64,000 nucleotides of DNA from Alphaproteobacteria bacterium (GTDB taxonomy: Bacteria > Pseudomonadota > Alphaproteobacteria > UBA6615). The number at the start of each line of letters is the position of its first letter. Positions within the stretch are counted from its first letter, which is position 1. Positions 36,513-43,961 of this stretch are shown here, one piece after another. The position numbers and the translations under genes were made by a program. Location of the stretch: the NCBI GenBank assembly GCA_021774445.1, contig JAJFJA010000015.1, positions 248,001 through 312,000 on the forward strand. Direction: 5' to 3'. The notes beneath the pieces are model-generated. The model was not told where the DNA came from, ran no database searches, and saw only the letters and a list, made by a program, of their open reading frames with translations.

Positions 36513-37460
36513 ATGACCGGCTATCTGCTGCAGCGTTTGCTCGGTGCTTTGGTGGTTATGTTCGCGGTCGCGACGTTGGTATTCTTTATGCTGCGTTTGC
36601 TGCCGGGGGACCCGATTCAAACGATGCTGTTTGAAATGGGTGACGCCGACGCGGTTGAGAGACTGCGTGCAAAATACGGGCTCGACCGGCCGGTCCATGT
36701 GCAATTCTGGAAATGGTTGGGCCGGGTCGCCGTCGGCGATTTGGGAAACTCGATATATGGCAGCCGCGCCGCGGTCTCGCAGATCATTGCTGAGTCGCTG
36801 CCGCGGACTTTGTCTCTTGCGTCGCTATCATTTGTGGTGGCCCTTTTCATCGCCGTTCCCGCTGGTCTTGTTTCGGCCTTGTACAAACAAACGAAGCTCG
36901 ATCATGCCGTTACGGTGGTGGCTTTCCTCGGGCTCAGCATGCCGGATTTTTGGTTTGCGATCGTCCTGATCATCATCTTTGCCGGAAATCTGCACTGGCT
37001 GCCGGCGATCGGTTACACGCCTCTGTCGGAAGGTCTTTGGGAGTGGCTGCGACACCTGATCCTACCGGCGATCGCGATCGGCACGCCGTTTGCCGCCATC
37101 ATCGCGCGGATGATCCGTTCGTCGATGCTGGAGGTTCTGCAAATGGAGTATATCCGCGTCGCGCGCTCCAAGGGGCTGCTGACGCCGCGGCTCATCATGG
37201 TGCATGCCTTCCCCAATGCCCTGATTCCGGTGGTGACGGTCACCGGCATCGCCCTGGGTATCCTGCTTACCGGGACGGTGGTGGTCGAGAATGTCTTTGC
37301 GATCAAAGGGCTCGGTCGTGTGCTTATCCAATCGATCCTGAACCGGGATTTTCCGGTCGTACAGGGTTCGATCTTCGTGATCTCAGCCCTGTTCATATTC
37401 GCGAACCTGCTGGTCGATGTGCTGTATACGGTCATCGATCCGCGGATTCGCTACGACTAG
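36513..37460 (+). CDS. Peptide ABC transporter permease (DppB type)
   Basis: 315 aa. It opens with 'LLQRLLGALVVMFAVATLVFFMLRLLPGDP', of which the first 20 residues cover the anchor segment; the motif LLPGDP is the classic DppB mark. The ATPase-contact region is 'MEYIRVARSKGLLTPRLIMVHAF'-like near residue 210. Six membrane segments. The ATG at 36513 starts the conserved protein; an upstream ATG at 36480 is inside the hairpin region and unlikely. Confidence 0.88.
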   Translation: MTGYLLQRLLGALVVMFAVATLVFFMLRLLPGDPIQTMLFEMGDADAVERLRAKYGLDRPVHVQFWKWLGRVAVGDLGNSIYGSRAAVSQIIAESLPRTLSLASLSFVVALFIAVPAGLVSALYKQTKLDHAVTVVAFLGLSMPDFWFAIVLIIIFAGNLHWLPAIGYTPLSEGLWEWLRHLILPAIAIGTPFAAIIARMIRSSMLEVLQMEYIRVARSKGLLTPRLIMVHAFPNALIPVVTVTGIALGILLTGTVVVENVFAIKGLGRVLIQSILNRDFPVVQGSIFVISALFIFANLLVDVLYTVIDPRIRYD

Positions 37461-37473
37461 CCGGAGCGCCGCA

Positions 37474-38367
37474 GTGGCCGCCATTACGGATCCGACCGAC
37501 GAAGGCGTGGGGGTCAGTCAGGGGCAGCGGGCTCGCTGGTGGCGCCACTTGCTGCGTGACAAGCGCGCTCTGGTCGGCGTGATCATTCTATCTTTTTTTG
37601 TCATTTCGGCACTCTTGGCGCCCTTGGTGGCACCGCATGATCCGAATGCGATGGCCTTCGGCCTGATGATTCCGCCATCGCTAACGCATCCGTTGGGGAC
37701 GGATGATTTGGGACGAGACCTGTTCAGCCGGCTGATCTTCGGCACACAGGTGTCGCTATTCGTCGGGATTTCGACGGTGTCTCTGGCGCTGGTTGTGGGT
37801 GTCACCCTTGGTGTTGTCGCCGGTTATTATGGTGGATTCCTCGACACGATAATTATGCGTTACATCGATTTGCAGTGGGCCTTTCCCAATTTCATTATCG
37901 CGGTGTATCTGGTGGCGATTTTGGGGCAGGGCATGTGGAATGTCATTGCGGCTGTATCGCTGGCATTCATCGATGATTTCGCGCGGGTCGCGCGGGGAAT
38001 GGTCTTGACCATCAAACAAGAACAATATGTTGACGCCGCGCGGACGGTCGGCGTGTCGGACTGGCGCATCATGTGGCGGCATATCCTGCCAAATGCCACG
38101 GCGCCGCTGATCGTGCAGGGCACGGTCAGCATTTCCTTCGCCATCCTCGCAGAGGCGGCGCTCTCCTTCTTAGGGTTGGGCGTCGGGGTTGAAACGCCGA
38201 CCTGGGGGCTGATCCTAGCCGATGGCCGGACGTTCATATCACGGGCCTGGTGGATCGGCGTCTTCCCAGGGCTGTTCATCATGCTGACGGTGTTGTCGAT
38301 CAACTTCGTCGGCGATGCCTTGCGGGACTATCTGGATGTGCGCGAGGTCAAGGAGGGCGGCGCCTAA
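37474..38367 (+). CDS. Peptide ABC transporter permease (DppC type)
   Basis: 297 aa from a GTG start 13 bp after the dppB-type stop. 'HPLGTDDLGRDLFSRLIFG' near residue 70 is the DppC hallmark. The EAA region 'EQYVDAARTVGVSDWRIMWR' lies near 186, and 'LSFLGLGVGVETPTWG' near 230. It ends 6 bp before the stop of the convergent ATPase gene. Confidence 0.88.
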   Translation: MAAITDPTDEGVGVSQGQRARWWRHLLRDKRALVGVIILSFFVISALLAPLVAPHDPNAMAFGLMIPPSLTHPLGTDDLGRDLFSRLIFGTQVSLFVGISTVSLALVVGVTLGVVAGYYGGFLDTIIMRYIDLQWAFPNFIIAVYLVAILGQGMWNVIAAVSLAFIDDFARVARGMVLTIKQEQYVDAARTVGVSDWRIMWRHILPNATAPLIVQGTVSISFAILAEAALSFLGLGVGVETPTWGLILADGRTFISRAWWIGVFPGLFIMLTVLSINFVGDALRDYLDVREVKEGGA

Positions 38368-38373
38368 GGGGTG

Positions 38374-39348
38374 TCAAAGTTCGTTACTGCGAAAGCACGC
38401 GGCGCTTTGGTTTGGACCCAGACTCAGCAAGTCGGGGATCGACAGTTCGCATCCGTCCGCCGCCCAACCACAACGCGGCCGGTAGGCGCATCCCAGATCA
38501 AGATGGCTGAGATCGGGGGGCTGACCTTCGATCGGCACCAGGCGCTCGCCGCGTTTCATGTCCATTCGCGGTACCGAATTCAACAGGCCTACGGTGTAGG
38601 GGTGCCGGGGATGGGCATAGATTTCGGCCGTGGTGCCGGACTCTACGATACGTCCGGCATACATGACATTTACCCGGTCGGCGTAGCGTGCAACCACGCC
38701 GAGGTTATGGGTGATGATGACCAGAGCGACCTGAAGATCGCGTGACAGGGTCTTCATCAGTTCCAGGATCTGGGCCTGAATGGTCACGTCGAGTGCCGTC
38801 GTCGGTTCGTCGGCAATGATCAGTTTAGGGTGGCAGGAGAGGGCGATGGCGATCATCACACGCTGGCGCATGCCGCCGCTGAAATGGTGCGGGTACTGTT
38901 TGAGGCGTTTCTCCGGCTCGGCGATGCCGACCATTTCGAGCAATTCTATGGCGCGCTCGGTGGCCTGCCGCCTGTCGAACTTCAGATGCTGGCGCATGGA
39001 TTCGGTGAGCTGGACGCCGATCGTCAGCAGCGGATTTAGGGACGTCATGGGCTCTTGGAAAATCATGCCGATCTGGCCGCCGCGGATTTCCGACATTTGG
39101 CGGTTCGTGAAATTCAGCAAGTTCTGTCCTTCGAACCAGATTTTGCCGCGGCGTATTTTACCCGGTGGGCTTGGAACGAGGCCAAGGGCCGCCATTGCGC
39201 TGACAGATTTGCCGCAGCCGGATTCGCCGACGATTGCCGCGACCTCGCCGCTCTCAACCGCATAGGAAATGCCGTTGACCGCCTGGACCAGGCCGGCCTC
39301 GGTATTGAATTCGACGACTAGATCTTCGATTGAGAAGAGTGCGCTCAA
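38374..39348 (-). CDS. Peptide ABC transporter ATP-binding protein (DppD type), opposite strand
   Basis: 324 aa. Walker A GESGCGKS near residue 38, 'MIFQEPMTSLNPLLTIG', signature 'HFSGGMRQRVMIAIAL', Walker B 'LIIADEPTTALDVTIQAQ', and a C-terminal 'CAYRPRCGWAADGC' cysteine motif. It is the partner expected for the DppF-type ATPase at 33506 but is convergent to the operon, so it has its own promoter and can be made separately. The downstream gene on its strand side is the acetamidase-like gene. Confidence 0.88.
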   Translation of the reverse strand: MSALFSIEDLVVEFNTEAGLVQAVNGISYAVESGEVAAIVGESGCGKSVSAMAALGLVPSPPGKIRRGKIWFEGQNLLNFTNRQMSEIRGGQIGMIFQEPMTSLNPLLTIGVQLTESMRQHLKFDRRQATERAIELLEMVGIAEPEKRLKQYPHHFSGGMRQRVMIAIALSCHPKLIIADEPTTALDVTIQAQILELMKTLSRDLQVALVIITHNLGVVARYADRVNVMYAGRIVESGTTAEIYAHPRHPYTVGLLNSVPRMDMKRGERLVPIEGQPPDLSHLDLGCAYRPRCGWAADGCELSIPDLLSLGPNQSAACFRSNEL

Positions 39349-39407
39349 GCTGGGTTTCCTCTCTTGCGTTTCGTCTCGTCAGGTTCGGTGGAGCGCGGTG
39401 CTTGGCG

Positions 39408-40352
39408 CTAGTCGAGAACTATACGCGGGAAATAGAAGGAGACGACCCAGTTGGGTGCATCGACGATTTCGCTGATCCTAAGGTCGCCACAGACGCTACA
39501 TAGCAGATAGGCGTCCATGGCGGTCATGGCGTGGCGGGTGCTGATCAGGTCGATCATGTGCCGGACCGCGTCGCGGGCGGCGCTCATCAGGTCGGGGCCG
39601 ATCCCGGTCGTGACCTCATAACCCTTACCATCGAGGTGACGGGCGACCGGTCCGGGCGTGGTGAAGCGTGGGGAGGGCAATTGCGCATCGCGGATGAGCT
39701 CGAAGCGCAAGGCCACCGACATCGGGCTTTCGATGGCGGTGCCGCAGATCTCACCGTCGCCCTGGGCGGCATGACTGTCGCCGACCGAAAACAGGGCGCC
39801 GGCGACCTCGATCGGCAGATAGAGTTCGGTTCCGGCGGCCAAATCGCGAATGTCCATATTGCCGCCGACCCGGCGCGGCGGGACAATCGAATGCACGCCG
39901 GGTTCCGCCGGTGCGACGCCGATGGTGCCGCAGAAGGGTTTTAGAGGCACCCGGCCACCCGGCCCGTAGGCGGCCGGCTTGGCGGTGGTCGTATCGTAAC
40001 TCCAGATATGGAGGGCGGGTTCGGGAAACTGGTCGGCCAGCAGACCGAAACCGGGGATGCAGGCGGTCCAGCCCCAGCCCGAGGGCGCAAATGCGAGAAC
40101 CGAAACCTTGAGGGCATCGCCAGGCTTTGCTCCGTCGATCCTAATCGGGCCGCAGACCGGGTTTATCTGCGCGAAATCCAAGGCCGTGACGTCGGCGACC
40201 CCGGACCGTGCGGTCAACTGACCGGCCGAGGCGTCCTGGACAGCGAATTCGACGCTTTCACCCGGCGCCACCGTGAGCACGGGCGGGATGGCGTTATCCC
40301 AAGAGTGGTGGCTTTGATGAGCATGTATCGTGTGGTTCGTATGCAGGTCCAT
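39408..40352 (-). CDS. Acetamidase/formamidase family amidohydrolase
   Basis: 314 aa FmdA/AmdA family. 'ESVEFAVQDASAGQ', 'FAQINPVCGPIRIDGAKPGD', 'GWGWTACIPGFGLL' and 'GDSHAAQGDGEICGTAIE' are conserved family segments. It hydrolyses small amides to acid and ammonia. It shares a strand with the DppD-type gene and is divergent from the XRE-cupin regulator; the palindrome between them could control both. Substrate unknown; in this context an amide from an N-heterocycle breakdown would fit (inference). Confidence 0.85.
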   Translation of the reverse strand: MDLHTNHTIHAHQSHHSWDNAIPPVLTVAPGESVEFAVQDASAGQLTARSGVADVTALDFAQINPVCGPIRIDGAKPGDALKVSVLAFAPSGWGWTACIPGFGLLADQFPEPALHIWSYDTTTAKPAAYGPGGRVPLKPFCGTIGVAPAEPGVHSIVPPRRVGGNMDIRDLAAGTELYLPIEVAGALFSVGDSHAAQGDGEICGTAIESPMSVALRFELIRDAQLPSPRFTTPGPVARHLDGKGYEVTTGIGPDLMSAARDAVRHMIDLISTRHAMTAMDAYLLCSVCGDLRISEIVDAPNWVVSFYFPRIVLD

Positions 40353-40625
40353 GACGTTGCGGGACTCCCCGGAATATCATCCTGACGAGAGCCCATGCGG
40401 GGTCGTCGGTTTCATGAGCCCGCAAGCGTAGTCGCCCGCGTGCGGGGCGTCAAAATGCCGCCTTTGAAGGCCGCGAAACAGTACGCTTGGTGCTGGCCTG
40501 GAGAAAAAGCCTTTGCGGCGGACCTGATGACCAGTGGGTCGACTGTGCCGGCCAAGGGTCTTGCCGGATACCCGGTAGGGCTGGGGCTTGGCGCGGGTGA
40601 TGCATGGATTTTGCTTGGAACCGGG

Positions 40626-40642
40626 TTTTAGTGTCACTAAAA
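40626..40642. promoter_or_regulatory. 17-bp palindrome, likely operator of the XRE-cupin regulator
   Basis: TTTTAGTGTCACTAAAA has perfect 8-bp arms around one central T and lies 9 bp upstream of the regulator's ATG. Autoregulation is the simplest reading; the divergent acetamidase start is about 270 bp away. Confidence 0.65.
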
Positions 40643-40650
40643 TTCGGGCT

Positions 40651-41253
40651 ATGAGCTTGCCCTATACGATCGCGGATCGCGATGGCGCCACGCCGTTTTC
40701 GCGTAAGGAACTGGGCGCCAAGCTGCGGGCCACCCGTCGGGCCAGCGGCCGGACCCTGAAGGAGATCGCTCAAGAGTCTCGGCTGTCCGTGGGGTTTATC
40801 TCCCAGGTTGAGCGCGGTCTCTCGACGCCATCGCTGTCGTCGTTGGTCAGTATCGCCAAGGCGCTGGGCGTGGGCGTTGGGCAGTTCGTCGAACAGCCGG
40901 GTCCGACCTCCGCGGTTTCTCGCCATACCGATCGGAAGCCCTATACCATCGCCGAAGGAACCGTCGTCTATGAAAGACTCAGTCACGCGTTTGACGGCAA
41001 TCTGCTGAAGGCGACATTGATCCATGTGCCGCCATTCTATCGGTCGGAGCCGGGGGCACATGACGGCGAGGAGTTCATGTATGTGCTTGACGGGCACATG
41101 CGCTACTGGCTCGACGGTACGCCGCACGATCTGGATGCGGGTGACAGTATTCACTTCGCGTCCAGCATACCGCATGAACTGGAGAATCCCGGTTCAGGCG
41201 AGGTGCTGATTCTGTGGGTCGGGTCGTTCGATATATTTGCCGAGAACCGCTGA
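40651..41253 (+). CDS. XRE-family regulator with C-terminal cupin domain
   Basis: 200 aa. Helix-turn-helix at residues 18-75 ('LKEIAQESRLSVGFISQVER' inside) and a cupin sensor domain from about 115 ('PGAHDGEEFMYVLDGHMRYW' and 'DAGDSIHFASSIPHELENPG'). Such proteins are local regulators of amine, amino-acid or amide catabolism. The ATG at 40651 follows the palindrome; a longer upstream frame is not supported. It heads the rightward cluster of amidohydrolase and molybdenum hydroxylase genes. Confidence 0.88.
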   Translation: MSLPYTIADRDGATPFSRKELGAKLRATRRASGRTLKEIAQESRLSVGFISQVERGLSTPSLSSLVSIAKALGVGVGQFVEQPGPTSAVSRHTDRKPYTIAEGTVVYERLSHAFDGNLLKATLIHVPPFYRSEPGAHDGEEFMYVLDGHMRYWLDGTPHDLDAGDSIHFASSIPHELENPGSGEVLILWVGSFDIFAENR

Positions 41254-41283
41254 TCCGTTCCGATCGCGGTCTTGCCAGCAGGA

Positions 41284-42531
41284 ATGTTTGCGATGCCTCA
41301 GACCCTGTTCAGCAATTGCAGCCTGCTCGATGGAGCGTTCCCGGCGCTGCGCGAGGGTTTTCATGTGCTGGTCGAGGGCAATCGGATTCGCGAGGTTTCC
41401 GACCGGCCGATCGCGGTTTCGGGCGCGGATGAGATCGATCTCCGCGGCCGTGTCTTGATGCCCGGGCTGATCGACGCGCACGCCCATATCTTCCTGTCCG
41501 ACGTTAATATCCGGCGCTTGGAGGAGGTGCCCCTGACCCTGATGGCGGCGCGCTCCGCCGGGGCCATGAGAGGCATGCTTGACCGCGGTTTCACGACTGT
41601 TCGTGACGCCGGAGGGGCGGATTGGGGTATTCGGGAGGCGGTCGAGCGGGGCTATCTGGCCGGGCCGCGGCTGTTTATTGCCGGGAAGGCGCTGACCCAG
41701 ACCGGCGGCCATGGCGATCAGCGGCGGCGGACAGAGAGCCTCGAGCCCTGTGGCTGCAACAGTGCGCTGAGTTACAGCAAGACCATTGCCGACGGTGTGC
41801 CCGAGGTACGTAAGGCGGCGCGTGAGGCGCTGCGCCAGGGGGTCAACCAGATCAAGGTGATGGTCTCCGGCGGTGTCGCCTCGCCCAACGATCCGATCGA
41901 CAGCCGGCAATATTCGGCTGAAGAGCTGCGCGCGCTCGTCGATGAGACGGACGCCTGGAACACATACACCATGGCCCATGCCTATACGGCGCGGGCCATC
42001 ATTCATGCGGTTAGCTGCGGTATCCGCACCATAGAGCATGGCAATCTGATCGACGCCGAGGCGGCCGACCTGATGCGGGAGAAGGGAGCGTTCATGGTGC
42101 CGACGCTGGTCACCTATGATGCGTTGAGCCGCCATGGCAGCGAGTTGGGCTTGCCGGCGGTGAGTCTGGACAAGCTGAAGGTCGTCTCCGAGGCCGGGCT
42201 GCAGGCGCTGGAACTGTGTCATGCGGCCGGCGTGCCGCTGGGGTTTGGCACGGATTTGCTGGGGGACCTGCAAAGCTACCAATCGCTGGAATTCTCGATC
42301 CGCGCGGAGGTCGAGACGCCGCATCAGATCATCACGGCGGCCACGGCGACCAATGCGTCGATCCTGCAAATGGATGGCGAGTTGGGGTGCATCAAGGCGG
42401 GCGCCTTGGCGGATTTGCTGGTGGTCGACGGTAATCCGCTCGATGATCTCACGCTGTTGCAGGAGCAAGGCGCGCATTTGTCGGCGATCATGAAGGACGG
42501 CAGGTTCTACAAGAACCAGCTCATGGCCTAG
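41284..42531 (+). CDS. Metal-dependent amidohydrolase (imidazolonepropionase/prolidase-like)
   Basis: 415 aa. The metal site HAHIF near residue 66 ('MPGLIDAHAHIFLSD'), a lysine in 'GVNQIKVMVSGGV' near 195, 'MAHAYTARAI' with histidine near 235, 'TIEHGNLID' near 255 and the catalytic aspartate in 'FGTDLLGD' near 323 follow the amidohydrolase order. It hydrolyses a C-N bond, probably of a cyclic or acylated amine. The start at 41284 has CAGGA nearby; TTG at 41272 and ATG at 41293 are alternatives. It lies 30 bp after the regulator. Confidence 0.85.
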   Translation: MFAMPQTLFSNCSLLDGAFPALREGFHVLVEGNRIREVSDRPIAVSGADEIDLRGRVLMPGLIDAHAHIFLSDVNIRRLEEVPLTLMAARSAGAMRGMLDRGFTTVRDAGGADWGIREAVERGYLAGPRLFIAGKALTQTGGHGDQRRRTESLEPCGCNSALSYSKTIADGVPEVRKAAREALRQGVNQIKVMVSGGVASPNDPIDSRQYSAEELRALVDETDAWNTYTMAHAYTARAIIHAVSCGIRTIEHGNLIDAEAADLMREKGAFMVPTLVTYDALSRHGSELGLPAVSLDKLKVVSEAGLQALELCHAAGVPLGFGTDLLGDLQSYQSLEFSIRAEVETPHQIITAATATNASILQMDGELGCIKAGALADLLVVDGNPLDDLTLLQEQGAHLSAIMKDGRFYKNQLMA

Positions 42532-42621
42532 AGACGCGAAAATTACCGTCGCGCCGGTCTGGTAGCGCCGGTTCAGATCTGCGAAAGTCCCCGGATCGGC
42601 AGATTAGGCAGGGATTGGGCG

Positions 42622-43482
42622 ATGCGCTACGAGGCTCCGGATTCAATCGAAGCGGCAGTATCTCTGCTGGCTGGGGAGGCGGGCAAGGCCCGGATCTTGG
42701 CCGGCGGAACGGATCTATTGGTGCAACTACGGCTTGGCCATGTCGAGCCGGACTTGGTGGTCGACATCAAGCGGATTGCAGCGACCCAGTCGATCACCGA
42801 AGAGGCGGGCGGTTACCGCATCGGGGCGGCGGTGTCCGGGGCGGTGTTGGGCGAGCATGACGGTGTCCGGGCGCTGTGGCCCGGCGTCGTCGAGGCAGTC
42901 GAGCTGATCGGCTCAACGCAGATTCAGGGCCGGGCGTCCATTGGCGGCAATCTCTGTAACGCGTCGCCGGCGGCCGACAGTGTGCCGGCGCTGGTGGCGG
43001 CGGGGGCGGTGGCAACCATCGTGGGACCGGACGGACGGCGCGACTTGCCGGTGGAAGATGTGGCAGGAGGCCCAGGCAAAACGGTCTTGGCGGCGGCGGA
43101 GTTGGTTGAATCCATATTGCTGCCGGCACGGCCGGCCGGTTCGGGTGACGCCTATCTGCGGTTTATCCCGCGCACCGAGATGGATATCGCGGTGGTCGGC
43201 GCCGGGGTCAATCTAACGCTGGACGGCGCCGGGAAGTGCAGTGCCGCCCGGGTGGCGCTCGGCGCCGTTGCCGAACGGGTCTTGCTGGTCGAGGCGGCGG
43301 CGGCCGCGCTGATTGGTACGCCGGTCGACGACGCAGCGCTGTCACGCCTCGCCGAGGCCGCGTCGGCGGCTTGCCGGCCGATCGACGACAAACGCGGAAC
43401 CAAGGATTTTCGAACCCGGGTCGCCGGGGTGTTGGCGCAGCGGGCGGCGCGTATAGCGCTGCGACGTGCAGGGAGAGGTTGA
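42622..43482 (+). CDS. Molybdenum hydroxylase FAD-binding subunit (CoxM type)
   Basis: 286 aa. 'ILAGGTDLLVQLRLG' near residue 28 and 'IQGRASIGGNLCNASPAADS' near 102 are the two FAD-binding loops of the xanthine dehydrogenase/CO dehydrogenase medium subunit. It passes electrons from the iron-sulfur subunit to an acceptor. Its stop overlaps the next start (ATGA-type, 43482), so the three subunits are translationally coupled. Confidence 0.9.
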   Translation: MRYEAPDSIEAAVSLLAGEAGKARILAGGTDLLVQLRLGHVEPDLVVDIKRIAATQSITEEAGGYRIGAAVSGAVLGEHDGVRALWPGVVEAVELIGSTQIQGRASIGGNLCNASPAADSVPALVAAGAVATIVGPDGRRDLPVEDVAGGPGKTVLAAAELVESILLPARPAGSGDAYLRFIPRTEMDIAVVGAGVNLTLDGAGKCSAARVALGAVAERVLLVEAAAAALIGTPVDDAALSRLAEAASAACRPIDDKRGTKDFRTRVAGVLAQRAARIALRRAGRG

Positions 43483-43961
43483 TGACAGCAATTGCAGTGG
43501 CCGCGACGATCAACGGCGAGGCGACCTCGTTTCTGTGCGAGGCTGAGGAAACCCTATTGGACGCACTGCGCGACCGGCTTGGCCTGACCGGGGCGAAAGA
43601 AGGCTGTGGCACGGGCGACTGCGGGGCGTGCAGCGTGGTGCTGGATGGCCGATTGGTCTGCTCTTGCCTGGTGCTTGGTGCGGAGGCCGAAGGGCGCGAG
43701 GTCGAGACCATCGAAGGCATGGCGCTGGGTGACCACTTGCACCCGTTGCAGCAGAAATTCCTCGACCATGCCGCGCTGCAATGCGGCGTTTGTACGCCGG
43801 GCTTCCTCGTCGCCGCCAAGGCGTTGTTGGACCAAAATCCGTCACCGACGGAAGAGGAGGTGCGATTCGGCCTGGCCGGTAATCTGTGCCGCTGTACCGG
43901 CTACGACAAGATTGTGCGGGCGGTAATGGATGCCGCGGAGTCAATGAGGGACGGGCGATGA
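43482..43961 (+). CDS. Molybdenum hydroxylase [2Fe-2S] subunit (CoxS type)
   Basis: 159 aa. N-terminal plant-type cluster motif GCGTGDCGACSV near residues 43-54 and C-terminal cluster motifs 'ALQCGVCTPGF' near 99-109 and 'GNLCRCTGYDKI' near 132-143 supply eight cysteines for two [2Fe-2S] clusters. It overlaps both neighbours by up to 4 bp. Length is normal for the small subunit. Confidence 0.93.
   Translation: MTAIAVAATINGEATSFLCEAEETLLDALRDRLGLTGAKEGCGTGDCGACSVVLDGRLVCSCLVLGAEAEGREVETIEGMALGDHLHPLQQKFLDHAALQCGVCTPGFLVAAKALLDQNPSPTEEEVRFGLAGNLCRCTGYDKIVRAVMDAAESMRDGR

Noticed and set aside
40395..40631. 78-codon open frame between the acetamidase and XRE-cupin genes
   Set aside because: No family resemblance, no good ribosome site, and it occupies the divergent promoter region.
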